Below, in pieces: positions 48,401 through 56,942 of a DNA stretch of 64,000 nucleotides; position 1 is the first letter of the stretch; every line of letters starts with the position of its first letter. The stretch spans positions 208,882,298 through 208,946,297 of the forward strand of contig NC_091119.1 in the NCBI RefSeq assembly GCF_040183065.1, in the 5' to 3' direction. Both the position numbers and the translations under genes were made by a program. The notes under the pieces were generated by a model that saw only the letters and a list, made by a program, of their open reading frames with translations, was not told the DNA's origin and searched no databases. Source of the DNA: Periplaneta americana (lineage: Eukaryota > Arthropoda > Insecta > Blattodea > Blattidae).

Positions 48401-51400
48401 AGGACATCACCGACAAGTTTGTGGCTTAAAGGACACAGAGGCAGATGTAATATGCAAAAAATAGGCGAGTTTCAATCTCTGTTTAAAAAAATAGTATGCC
48501 CAATTTTTTTCTAGTAGTTCTTTACCAATTACAAATATAACATTCTTATTGAATTTGGTATTCCCAAGAAACTAGTTTGATTAATTAAAATGTGTCTCAG
48601 TGAAACGTACAGCAGAGTCCGTATAGGTCAGTTTCTGTCAGATGCGTTTCCAATTCACTGCGGGCTAAAGCAAGGAGATGCACTATCACCTTTACTTTTT
48701 AACTTCGCTCTAGAATATGCCATTAGGAAAGTTCAGGATAACAGAGAGGGTTTGGAACTGAACGGTTTATATCAGCTGCTTCTCTATGTGGATGACGTGA
48801 ATATGTTAGGAGAAAATCCACAAACAATTAGGGAAAACACGGAAATCTTACTCGAAGCAAGTAAAGCAATAGGTGTGGAAGTAAATCCCGGAAAGAGAAA
48901 GTATATTATTATGTCTCATGAGCAGAATATTGTACGAAATAAAAATACTATAAAAATTGGAGATTTATCCTTCGAAGAGGTGGAAAAATTAAAATATTTT
49001 GGAGCAACAGTAACAAATATAAATGACACTCTAGAGGAAATTAAACGCAGAATAAATATGGGAAATGCCTGTTATTATTCAGTTGAGAAGCTTTTGTCAT
49101 GTAGTCTGCTGCCAAAAAATCTTAAAAGCTAGAACTTATAAAATTTATATTACCGGTTGTTCTGTATGGTTCTGAAACTTGGACTCTCACTTTGAAAGAG
49201 GAACAGAGGTTAAGGGTGTTTGAGAGTAAGGTTCTTAGGAAAATATTTGGAGCTAAGAGGGATGAAGTTACAGGAGAATGTAGAAAGTTATACAACGCAG
49301 AACTGCATGCATTGTATTCTTCACCTGACATAATTAGGAACATTAAATCCAGACGTTTGAGATGGGCAGGGCATGTAGCACGTATGGGCGAATCCAGAAA
49401 TGCATATAGAGTGTTAGTTGGGAAGCCGGCAGGAAAAAGACCTTTAGGGAGGGAGGACAATATTAAAATGAATTTGAGGGAGGTGGGATATGATGGTAGA
49501 GACTGGATTAATCTTGCACAAGATAGGGACCAATGGCGGGCTTATGTGAGAGCAGCAATGAACTTGCGGGTTCCTTAAAAGCCATTTGTAAGTAAGTACG
49601 TAAATAAGTAAGTTCTTTACCAGTTTTCAGATCCACGAGTCACCCCTAATATAGAACCACTAATTTTTTTTTTCTAAAAATTTTTCTATTATGTGCATCA
49701 TTAGCTAGTAAATTAATATTTAGACACTGAACTACAACAAAACCCGTCCAATAGTTCACGAAAATATCATTGTACACAAACAGTATGCCCAAAGCATCCC
49801 CTTTCCTTTTGCAGCATCTCTTCGTAGTCAGTTTCAACCTTGTGACTGGGAAGTGTACAGTATGCCAATATAATGCTTAGTTTTGAGGTGGACGTATTTT
49901 ACCTCTTTGGAAATGAAAGCGTCCACTTGGTCAACAAATGTTTTGTTCCTTGCAATGCCTGGCAGGGAGCGAGTCTCGATGCAATTGTCCACGTTGAGGT
50001 TCTTGATGAGGTGTCGTGAACACTCCTTCACCACACGCTCCATCTTCAGGTGGCAAGCTGCCAGGTACACGGCCTTCACCTGCGAGTCGCCCACTTCCAG
50101 CCTGGAACATCACATTAGAACGCCATTCCAGGATCTGATTGGCCGGTTGTTTCCAGTACTTCCAAATCTTTCTGATTCTACTACCCTACATTTCTGAATT
50201 ACGAAGGCAGCTGTAAGATCCCAATGATAAGACGACCTGCCAAGCTGAAGTTCCACAACCTAATTTACACAACAAAGACAACGATATGAGGAAAATGCAA
50301 GGAAGGAGGGGACGAGGGCGCATCCTAAGTCATTCTGCAGCAATAACAGTAACATATTTCAATAAGTACTTTTTTAAATTGGTGACTGTTACCAATTTTT
50401 CTTTCTTTTCAGTGTGTAAAAATAAAAGCCGCTACATTTACTGCATGTTCTACAATTTTTCGGAACTCTTCTTCAGATTGTACACGTCACATTCTTTAAA
50501 GGTGCAAGTATCTTCATTGCAATTACCAATTCGTTTTTACAGTAAACAGAATAACAATACAGTGGAAGTGATGCTCAGTATAACACTTCATAATACATGC
50601 GTGAACATACATGTTCAAGTGCGTTGTGCACATCTAATTGGCTGAATTAAAGACACGTTGATTTATACGTCATAACCGCATGATCGTAACTCGTAAGACA
50701 GTTATCCTTTCAAGGCATCTGGAAGCGCCCATTTGCACATTATTATTGGAAAGGTTCCCGAGACCTTTGATCTGAGCAAAACTGGCTTAAACGCCATTTT
50801 GCCTGTGCACTAGCACTGTCAAGACATTGATTTGTGTGTGTCCTTTGGCACCACAAAAAGGGTCGAACCTCAGACTTTGCATCAGATAGCTTCATGGCAT
50901 CAACCGAGACTCCACTACAAAATGGAAACAGAAGATGCAAGTAATTCTATTGCAATTCATGCATTCTGATATATTTTTCATGATTAATAAATCTTTCTTA
51001 GATGAAAGTTAGACTTGAAATAGTAATAGTAATAGTGTTTGAATAACCTAAGTGATGTTTCCAAGTAGGAATCCTGTTCGTAATTCCCTTAGTTCTATGA
51101 CAGCGGTGTCAGATCCTAATAGCATAACGAAGTGAAATAATTGGGAGGCAGTGAACGTAGTTGATCCTGAGCTCCCCGTTGAATGGTAGACAAGGTTGGC
51201 ATGACAGATGTACAGCCGTTTTAATATTAGGCACACCAAGCCTTATAAATGGTATGAAGGAAAGGCAAATGGTTTAATGACTACATTTACTGCTTACTTA
51301 ATGATATCAATACATTTCAACAGATCAGTGCATTTTTGACAACAGTAAGTGTTCCTCTTCTGAGGTCATGAGACCAGCACTATTTATATTGCAAGTGACC

Positions 51401-54337
51401 AATTTGTCTCTTGTGTTTACTTCGCCTTTCCTCCACTCCCACAGATGAAAATCAACAGCAGTTAGGTCTGGGGACCTTGGTGGCCAATGCACGTGACGGC
51501 CATGGACATCCATCATTCAGGGAATGTGTGTCACCTGATGGCTAAAATGTTCATGGGCTTTGTCAACTGCACATGCGCATCTTTGTGGCTAAGGGAAATA
51601 GAAACATTATCTATTATGAAGAGTGCTGCCATCAGGCAATCTAAAACTATTCCTTTGCATGTAAACAACAGTACGTAATTGTCGTTCCTTCATACCATTT
51701 GTAAGGCTTGTTATGCATAACATTCAAACAGCTATATCTTCAACACCCATTGAATATTGGACACATGTTTACATATTACCACCTAGCAGAATATTTACTA
51801 TTCCTCCTGAAGCACCCTATGTTTAATTTAATTTGCTACCATGCCTTCATACCTGGCTGTGTAGGCGTAATGGATGAGTTTCTCCAGTGCCAGCCTGTCG
51901 AACCCGCCGTTCAACTTGTACGTGATGATGTTCTCTCGCTGGCTTCCCTTGTTCTCATCATCAGCTGTGAAGAGTTCGAACAGGTGAGGACTGGCGCATG
52001 CCAGGACGGCACGATGGGCGTGGAACTCCACATTGCCAACCTAACAATACCAAGACTCATTGAGTGTCTGCTCTTGTAATGTTGGAATATCATCACGTCA
52101 AAACAAAATGAATTTAAAATAATTTATACAAGAAGTCACAGTTACGGTAAAAGTGAGCAGTACAGCATTTTACATGAGGAATGTGCAATACATATCAATA
52201 GTAATCAAAGAACAGTAACGATACAACGAAGCGAGATGCAGTTCCAATGTAGGCCCCGTATTTATACATGGGCGGCAACATTTTGAGAAAAGAAAAGATA
52301 TATCTGAAAATAAATGTTCGATATTTTCTTAATTTGAAGTGCCTGCATAATTGTTGTTACATGCCACTTATTTTACACTTTGACTGCTAGATATCTAATA
52401 TTTGCAAAAGTGGGGGGGGGGGGAGCACAACTTTTTCGGATCTGGGATATTATACAAGTTATAATTGTGTGTAGTATGAAAATGATATCATATATATCAT
52501 TTATTAACAGGTCGGATGTTATATTACAAGCTATAATGATGTGTAGTTCATTCATTCATTCTTTCATAGTGTTCTGCTTGAGGGCAGGTCTTTCACTGCA
52601 AACCAATCTTCTCCAATCTTTCCTATTTTCTGCCTTCCTCTTTGCCCCCCTCATATGATCCATATTTTAATGTCGTCTATCATCTGATATCTTCTTCTAC
52701 CTCGAACTCTTCTCCCATTCACCATTCCTTCCACAGGCAGTTTCTTCTCAACCAGTGACTTAGCCAATTCCTTTTCCTCTTCCTGATCAGTTTCAGCATC
52801 ATTCTTTCTTCACCAACTCTTTCCAACACAGTTTCGTTTCTTATTCTGTCTGTCCATTTCACACGCTCCATCCTTCTCCATATCCACATTTCAAATGCTT
52901 CTATTCACTTCTTTTCACTTCGTCGCAATGTCCATGTTTCTACGCCATACAATGCCACACTCCATACAAAGCACTTCACTAGTCTCTTCCTTAGTTACTT
53001 TTCCAGAAATCTGCAGAAGATGCTCCTTTTTCTATTAAAAGCCTCCTTGGCCATTGCTATCCTCCTTTTGACTTCCTGGCAGTAGCTCATGTTACTGCTT
53101 CTAGTTGTATAGTATGAAAATGAAATTATTTATTTTTAATGGACCTATACAATTTATGTTATATTACAATATGTTCATGTTATAATACTTTAATCACCTC
53201 TACAGTCTCACATCTATTGTTATGGAGCAACTGTGATTTATCTGAATATTATGCGAAGAATGTAATTCACTGCCTGCTGAATCACATCTTATGGCTGCTT
53301 ACACTGTCTGTCCAATCAACGCTTATGCTAGGTGGCAGGTAGTCACTTTGTATATACTGATAATGTTAATAGTGGTGGGCACTGTAACTTCCATTAAGCA
53401 GGCAGTGATGTAATTATAGCTGCTTTCTGTCGGTAATTGTTAGCCTCCCAGATCACATACATAACAGACTGCTCAGCCTATGGACTTTGGCGGTAACAAC
53501 TTTTGTCAGGTTTACTATGCTGCCATCTAGTTGTTACATAAGGAGTCACGTCATTACTCCCATTTGAATTGCATTAGCGACTATACTGCCATTTCGTGTT
53601 CGTTTACGGCCGATGGGTGGCGATCCTGGCAGTTGTTCTCTTCAAAGTACTACCTCTTTTAACATAGGGATGAGCAATCTGTTACATATGTGATGAGGGG
53701 TAGCCTAGAACAAAAACTGTCACTACAGTATTTTTAAAACATAATGTGATTTACGTATATTTCTATGGATCATAGTTTTGTAACAAAAATTATCTGTCGT
53801 TACATCTAAATAAAACTTCATAAGATTTGTTCTAAAATCCTCACTCAGCTAAAAGCATGAAGGGATGGAAGGGGAGGGTAGGAGAGGCTAGCAAACTTGA
53901 AGGGGCAAGTTCGAGAGAGCTGCACACAACTCAGACTTCGGTTCTTGTCACGCTCGACAAACTTGAACCAAACGTAGTGCTTAAAATGCACCACACTCAC
54001 TAGTAGGTGGTGGTGGTAGTAGTAATAATAATAGTAGTGATAGTAATGTTAACCTGAAAAACCCGTATTTGGATTATTGCAATCAATTTCGTACAGTTTT
54101 TGGAACTGTAGCACTTGCACTGCGTTATTTTAATGTAATAATATAATAAATATTCAAAAATATGCTGATTTGTGGCTCTCAGTTGTCACTCACGTGCAGG
54201 ATGACGTCACAGAAGTGCTTGTTCTTGCGCATCATGTTGAGGGCCTGCAGGGTGCGCGAGTTGTGCTGCTCGTCTTCGAACACCAGACCCCCGGCCCCCA
54301 CGCTCGCCACCTGGGCCTGGTCATTCTGCTCCACCAT
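33172..54337 (-). CDS. IVNS1ABP: IVNS1ABP-like BTB-BACK-Kelch protein (12 coding exons)
   Basis: Twelve minus-strand exons join in consistent phase to 2157 bases including the stop, giving 718 residues (human NS1-BP has 642). Order: BTB (about 43-150, with [16 protein letters not shown] and LIHYAYTAR), BACK (about 155-250, with [16 protein letters not shown] and VLEWIKRQ), a linker with [10 protein letters not shown] and [11 protein letters not shown] that aligns to the human EWKIVASEK and NTYLCLAVLDG blocks, then six Kelch repeats (about 385-660), each with a GG doublet and a W about 20 residues later. Known family roles: Cul3-type BTB adaptor, actin and RNA-processing partner, human binder of influenza NS1. 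The linker match separates it from ordinary KLHL proteins. ATG at 54337 is chosen because the exon opens at a 3' splice site 38 bases upstream, implying an unseen 5' UTR exon. Oddities: one GC-AG intron and a long Ser/Arg tail. The symbol follows the human gene. Confidence 0.9.
33535..33705 (-). CDS. IVNS1ABP: IVNS1ABP-like coding exon 11 (Kelch 5)
   Basis: Residues 582-639. [20 protein letters not shown] and [20 protein letters not shown] match human Kelch 5-6. Acceptor aactgtag, donor cag|gtacag. Confidence 0.9.
33848..33997 (+). repeat. S1 SINE, first of a duplicated pair
   Basis: Head with aggtagctcagttggtaaga and a B-box gagatcgatacctgg, body gaaattattcaaatctgctt. It lies in the exon 10-11 intron of the Kelch gene, opposite strand. 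Confidence 0.8.
34144..34290 (+). repeat. S1 SINE, second of the pair
   Basis: Nearly identical to the copy at 33848. Both are preceded by the same gagacggtgttgggtgga. The B-box here is gggatcgatacccgg, closer to consensus. Confidence 0.8.
34619..34705 (-). mobile_element. 3' end of RTE-like LINE family B
   Basis: taattcattcat followed by gtgcaggtctttcactgcaa matches the family B 3' end. Under 100 bases survive. Confidence 0.6.
34876..35372. mobile_element. mariner-type non-autonomous element
   Basis: gggcattcgaaaagtaatgg at the left and the inverse of tagtacttatcgaatgccc at the right, about 20 bp with three mismatches. The attcgaaaagtaatggcaac end is common among mariner-group elements. 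No transposase remains. It lies in the intron between exons 10 and 11. Confidence 0.6.
35373..36204. other. intron sequence, nothing recognised
   Basis: Remainder of the exon 10-11 intron; AT-rich, no element identified. Confidence 0.4.
36205..36378 (-). CDS. IVNS1ABP: IVNS1ABP-like coding exon 10 (Kelch 4)
   Basis: Residues 524-582. [18 protein letters not shown] and [19 protein letters not shown] parallel human [31 protein letters not shown] opens repeat 5. Acceptor gttccacag, donor gttggt. Confidence 0.9.
36379..37382. other. intron between exons 9 and 10
   Basis: GT-AG intron of 1004 bases. An A-run followed by acgcacgcacgcacacacac at 37180-37212 is the only simple repeat. No transposon recognised. 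Confidence 0.5.
37383..37508 (-). CDS. IVNS1ABP: IVNS1ABP-like coding exon 9 (Kelch 3)
   Basis: Residues 482-524. [20 protein letters not shown] then [20 protein letters not shown] forms Kelch 3. Acceptor tcttgacag, donor gtgagt. Confidence 0.88.
37509..39594. other. GC-AG intron between exons 8 and 9
   Basis: An intron of 2086 bases whose 5' splice site on the minus strand reads ATAG|GCAAGT and whose 3' site is cttgacag. No transposon recognised inside. Confidence 0.7.
39595..39840 (-). CDS. IVNS1ABP: IVNS1ABP-like coding exon 8 (Kelch 1-2)
   Basis: Residues 400-482. [20 protein letters not shown] matches GGYNREECLRTVECYNPHTD of human Kelch 1, and Kelch 2 follows with YAIGGSNGS. The acceptor is gctgcag. 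The donor is ATAG|GCAAGT, a GC donor with otherwise perfect consensus. No GT in the right phase is available nearby. Confidence 0.9.
39841..41600. other. intron sequence between exons 7 and 8, unassigned part
   Basis: AT-rich; a 75-codon frame at 41006 is not recognised. The LINE relic at 41640 may begin earlier than marked. Confidence 0.35.
41640..41990 (+). mobile_element. LINE RNase H-domain relic
   Basis: The plus strand encodes [13 protein letters not shown], then after a frame change [16 protein letters not shown]. These are the two best-conserved RNase H motifs of Jockey/I-type LINEs (SDSKAA and GxxGNxxADxLAK). It is heavily decayed and in the intron between exons 7 and 8. Confidence 0.5.
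42029..42250 (-). CDS. IVNS1ABP: IVNS1ABP-like coding exon 7 (linker, Kelch start)
   Basis: Residues 326-400. [20 protein letters not shown] followed by a Ser/Pro stretch aligns with the same-position block of human NS1-BP (NTYLCLAVLDG then SSPTSTP). The end, [12 protein letters not shown], opens Kelch repeat 1. Acceptor ttttccag, donor gtcagt. Confidence 0.85.
42411..44285 (-). mobile_element. RTE-like LINE family B, RT region, broken
   Basis: The minus strand carries, in order, [60 protein letters not shown], then [10 protein letters not shown], and after an interruption [21 protein letters not shown] and [18 protein letters not shown] stands where FADD would be expected. These are reverse-transcriptase blocks of an RTE LINE. 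The downstream part matches 52900-53103. A fold-back insert splits the ELKKAF motif. It lies in the intron between exons 6 and 7, same strand as the gene. Confidence 0.8.
43081..43248. mobile_element. insert with perfect 44-bp fold-back arms
   Basis: Arms 43114-43157 and 43205-43248 are exact inverted copies with a 47-base loop. The insert separates KKA from KKAFERVD of the LINE, and the host sequence aagcctttttt recurs on both sides (43071 and 43245), as a target duplication would. The 33 bases at 43081-43113 lie outside the arms, so the left limit is uncertain. Confidence 0.65.
44290..44813. other. intron sequence with an unassigned repeat end
   Basis: tacagggtgattcagactac at 44617 resembles the ACAGGGTG-type ends of several insect repeats, but no partner end is visible. 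Nothing else supported. Confidence 0.3.
44814..44940 (-). CDS. IVNS1ABP: IVNS1ABP-like coding exon 6 (linker)
   Basis: Residues 284-326. [20 protein letters not shown] leads into [13 protein letters not shown], which aligns with the EWKIVASEK block of human NS1-BP. The exon supplies the one-base phase shift without which exon 7 would meet a stop, which is strong evidence that it is real. Acceptor ttgatgcag, donor gtgagc. Confidence 0.83.
44941..47568. other. intron between exons 5 and 6
   Basis: 2.6 kb GT-AG intron. Mostly AT-rich; an 87-codon frame at 46518 is not recognised. No repeat family identified. Confidence 0.4.
47569..47700 (-). CDS. IVNS1ABP: IVNS1ABP-like coding exon 5 (linker)
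   Basis: Residues 240-283, 44 whole codons starting [15 protein letters not shown] and ending NLANSK. The exon is separated from exon 4 by an intron of only 99 bases. Acceptor ttgatgcag; donor aag|gtgaga. The sequence is poorly conserved, so the support is the open frame, the good splice sites and the phase. Confidence 0.75.
47800..47985 (-). CDS. IVNS1ABP: IVNS1ABP-like coding exon 4 (BACK)
   Basis: Residues 178-239, a whole number of codons. [20 protein letters not shown] and [11 protein letters not shown] match the BACK domain. An acidic DDDD run follows. Acceptor gacgttgcag, donor gtcagt. Confidence 0.87.
48050..48440 (+). mobile_element. hAT transposase C-terminal relic
   Basis: The plus strand encodes [20 protein letters not shown], then [16 protein letters not shown] and SCLKRLKTYIMN. 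This is the hAT dimerisation domain, with the SVERxFSxLKRIKTYLRN signature. Stops and frame changes are present. It lies in the exon 3-4 intron of the Kelch gene. Ends are not visible. Confidence 0.75.
48575..49605 (+). mobile_element. RTE-like LINE family A, truncated copy
   Basis: The plus strand encodes [50 protein letters not shown] (YVDD in place of YADD), [13 protein letters not shown] and, after a frame change near 49130, [31 protein letters not shown] and MNLRVP then TAA. The 3' end is followed by gtaagtaagta. A stretch of about seven residues is missing at RPLGREDN relative to other copies. Intron between exons 3 and 4. Confidence 0.88.
49903..50101 (-). CDS. IVNS1ABP: IVNS1ABP-like coding exon 3 (BTB end, BACK start)
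   Basis: Residues 111-177. [20 protein letters not shown] is the BTB-BACK junction helix typical of Kelch adaptors, followed by the [11 protein letters not shown] stretch of BACK. Acceptor ttccag; donor gag|gtaaaa, phase 0. Confidence 0.88.
50102..51236. other. intron between exons 2 and 3, right of the Tc1-like element
   Basis: AT-rich, no recognised element. Confidence 0.4.
51237..51710 (-). mobile_element. Tc1/mariner-like element, deleted internally
   Basis: Terminal repeats of about 26 bp with one mismatch (caagccttataaatggtatg at left, inverse of cataccatttgtaaggcttg at right). On the minus strand [20 protein letters not shown] is the region of the last catalytic Asp in Tc1/mariner-like transposases ([16 protein letters not shown]). 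Only 474 bases remain, so most of the transposase is lost. Intron between exons 2 and 3. Confidence 0.75.
51853..52040 (-). CDS. IVNS1ABP: IVNS1ABP-like coding exon 2 (BTB core)
   Basis: Residues 49-111. [15 protein letters not shown] and SPHLFELF match the BTB core, and the exon ends in LIHYAYTA plus two bases of an Arg codon. Acceptor ttgttag, donor gtatga. Confidence 0.88.
52041..52549. other. intron 1 sequence, left part
   Basis: Contains a G-run near 52412-52423 and otherwise AT-rich DNA. Confidence 0.4.
52550..53103 (-). mobile_element. RTE-like LINE family B, 3' 550 bases
   Basis: On the minus strand the C-terminal coding tail ([20 protein letters not shown]-like, then [11 protein letters not shown]) is followed by the family 3' end and an ATGAATGA tail. 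It overlaps at its 5' side the sequence also found at 42411-42590 and at its 3' side that at 8268-8745, which joins these fragments into one family. Intron 1 of the Kelch gene. Confidence 0.75.
53104..54193. other. intron 1 sequence, right part
   Basis: Includes GGTGGTGG/AATAATAG short repeats near 54005-54045. No gene or element recognised. Confidence 0.4.
54194..54337 (-). CDS. IVNS1ABP: IVNS1ABP-like coding exon 1 (start, BTB N-terminus)
   Basis: The exon encodes residues 1-48 from [10 protein letters not shown] to FCDVILH, with LVFEDEQ matching the LMFEDEN of human NS1-BP. The donor is cac|gtgagt. The exon itself probably extends to 54375, where a cag acceptor with a pyrimidine tract lies, so the first 38 bases are 5' UTR. 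The exon is GC-rich against an AT-rich background. Confidence 0.85.
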
Positions 54338-54636
54338 CGCCACTTGCTGACAATCCAGTCCTGTCAGTGGGAACTCTGCAACAAATCAAGAGTGTCCTTC
54401 AGTGACTGACATGATCAATGAAAAAAAGCAATATTGCTAAAGCCCGATATTTTACGTACAATTTACTATCACATCAGGAACTAGGAAGGAGCTTGTTACA
54501 TTGTACATCAGTCACAGGTTAGGAGTGCAATGGCAGAGAGTTGCTATGGAGACTGGTCGTAAGCCAATCAGAGGTGGAGCCATTAAGCAGTGAGTTTTAA
54601 TGGCAGGCACGGATATTTGCTTATGCCCCATTTTTT

Positions 54637-54815
54637 AAATTATGGTTTATTTAACGACGTTCGCAACTGCCGAGGTTATATCAGCGTCACCAGTGTGCCG
54701 GAATTTTGTCCCGCAGGAGGTTTCATTTGTACTGACATGAGCCTGTCCTGGACCAAGATCAAACCCGCAACCTCGGGCAAAGAAGACCAGCACTCCACCG
54801 ACTGCGACACCCATG
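54637..54815 (-). repeat. tRNA-derived SINE, family S5
   Basis: The head is at the right (antisense of aagatcaaacccgcaacctc, then actccaccgactgcgacac), and the body begins with tggtttatttaacgacgttc. The end resembles S4 but the middle differs. It lies 5' of the Kelch gene's first coding exon. Confidence 0.7.
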
Positions 54816-54819
54816 TTAA

Positions 54820-55416
54820 TTTGAAACATCAGTGCACTCATTTTTTTAGGTACCCAGCTTTGAAGCCGTTAGCCCTGATTAACAATAACAACAGTTTAAC
54901 ATAGCCCCTAAGCTTATTAAACTTCATTCTGTGACCCTGGGGGAGGGTTGGCCACTCAGCAGACAAGAAGAGTCCTTCGGAGAAAGTGGACCACGTGAAT
55001 TTAGAAAAAAATACTAAGAAACACAAAGGAAGGGAATAGGTCTTCTTTTAGATCTCATCCCAACATTTGTCTTACCGCCCGAGGGAGACCAGGTAAACGA
55101 GCTTCGTACTGACGACTAAGCTAAATAGCTTACGTGGTGGCACCTTATGAGGGACTTATCATTAGCAAGATAATATACATTTACAATTATCATTCTTATT
55201 TAATGCCTGGTCCTGTATGAAACATACATTTTGACCGCCCACTACGTGTCGTATTTATTTAAAAGGCAACACCACTGAAGCCTCGTCATGTACGACATGT
55301 TATCGTTCCAATCCAGCATGTTTGGTTTTTTATGTTTATTGGGATTACCTAAATTAGACATTAGACTTTTCGTTGCTATAATACGTGCGAAACGTACAAT
55401 CAGATACGGATTCTTA
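54820..55416. other. upstream region, no element recognised
   Basis: Non-coding as far as I can see. The promoter and any 5' UTR exon of the Kelch gene should lie here or farther right, but I cannot place them. Confidence 0.35.
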
Positions 55417-55785
55417 AGGTCCATTCACAATGAAAATTAAACATAACCGTAACATAAACACAGAAGTTTGCGCCCAGGCTAGCAAATGGGATCATTCACA
55501 ATGATTCACATAAACATTGACATAAACATTACAGTATCGTAAGATGTTAACATGAACTCCAAACTTTCATGCTTATGCTTACGTGATTTGCAAACAGAAC
55601 ACAATCGTGGAGCGCTGAATATGAGGAAATGGCGTCGTTGTTATGTTTCCATGGTTACCAAGTATGTTTGCGATTATGTTTATGTTCCCATCGTGAATGA
55701 TGGTATGACTTCTTGATTTTACCGTAACGTTTATATTCTTAAGTTAACGCTTACGTTATGTTTAATTTTCATTGTGAATGAGCCT
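55417..55785. mobile_element. Harbinger-like MITE, 369 bp
   Basis: TTA (55414-55416) then aggtccattcacaatgaaaa; right end inverse of the same, with one or two mismatches over 30 bases (attttcattgtgaatg), then TTA (55786-55788). A second, inner pair of attcacaatg/cgtgaatgat and many acataaac motifs lie inside. No coding capacity. Confidence 0.85.
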
Positions 55786-56724
55786 TTATACTGTCCAAAT
55801 TTTTAATTATGCATAAATCAAACGTACCGGAGTTATATAATTAAGGCAATCGCGATGTCTCAAAAGTTCGTTGTGAAATACTTGATTGTTTATGCTTATT
55901 CACGCTGGAGGGCATACATTATACTTTTGTATAATATAGGCCAGCTTTCAAATTTAGATATGTGCTTGTATTTAGTATGGGATACAATTGGACCATGCTA
56001 GCATGGGCTCGCCTCAGTTTTTCGTTAATATGGGTCAAAAAGTTAAGTCTGTTGTCGAATGTAATGCCCACGCAATCTGTGATCCATGTATTTCTAATTC
56101 TGCAGACAGTCATGGTGTGCAGTGGTGCGTATGTCACAGACTGCGTTAGGAATGCTCTCAAGCCAAACCACGGATGAGGTCATTTTCTTCCATTCGCTCA
56201 GTACGTACTACTGACGTCATGTAATGTTAATCTGTGGGCCTTTACTTACAGTATTATTTTTGTAGCTACCGACAATCACAGAATTGATACTTGCCACACT
56301 ATCATGTGAAGTCATCCTTGACTTACACATTACCGAAAGTTAGAACTTGGCATTGCTTCGAAATTTCATTCTCGAACCATTTTTCACGATCACGTCCACT
56401 GACAGAACGAAACTGCGTTACCCAACATTAATTTAGAAAAAAATGTCAACAGAACAAAAATTTGGTTATATGGCAAAACAGACACATAGGTGGTGTAGAG
56501 TTTTTATAGAAATAATACATGTGCTGTATATAAATTCGAAAATAAAAAAAAAGTTTTAAGATCATTATCGGAGTTAGGAAGGCTTCTTTAAAAAACACTG
56601 CGTTACAAATTAAAGTACTCCTCACCATTGTAAATGAAAATGAAATCAACGGGTAGAATATTAATGAATAAGCATCAGAAAATAGAAACAATATCCGCTT
56701 ACAAAGCTACACGGAAGTGACACA
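55786..56724. other. non-coding
   Basis: No supported gene or element. An 80-codon minus-strand frame (56161-55919) contains VGITFDNRLNFLTHIN, which recalls LINE reverse-transcriptase tails (LGVxFDxxLxFxxHI) and may be a small LINE relic. Confidence 0.4.
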
Positions 56725-56726
56725 TA

Positions 56727-56940
56727 GGGGAGAGTCGGGTAGTATCGGACATCGGGTAATATCGGACAGTGCGTTTCTTTCATCTACCACCATATGGTAG
56801 TACCTGAATGACATGGTTACGTTTCTCTATGCGACATCACAGAAACGTAACCATGTCAATCAGGTACTATCATCGTGTGGTAGATGAAAGAAACACACTG
56901 TCCGATATTACCCGATGTCCGATACTACCCGACTCTCCCC
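56727..56940. mobile_element. fold-back MITE, 214 bp, TA duplication
   Basis: ggggagagtcgggtagtatc at the left and its exact inverse at the right. The inverted similarity runs nearly 100 bases per arm with few mismatches, leaving a loop of about 15 bases around ctatgcgacatcac. TA flanks both ends (56725-56726, 56941-56942). Confidence 0.9.
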
Positions 56941-56942
56941 TA

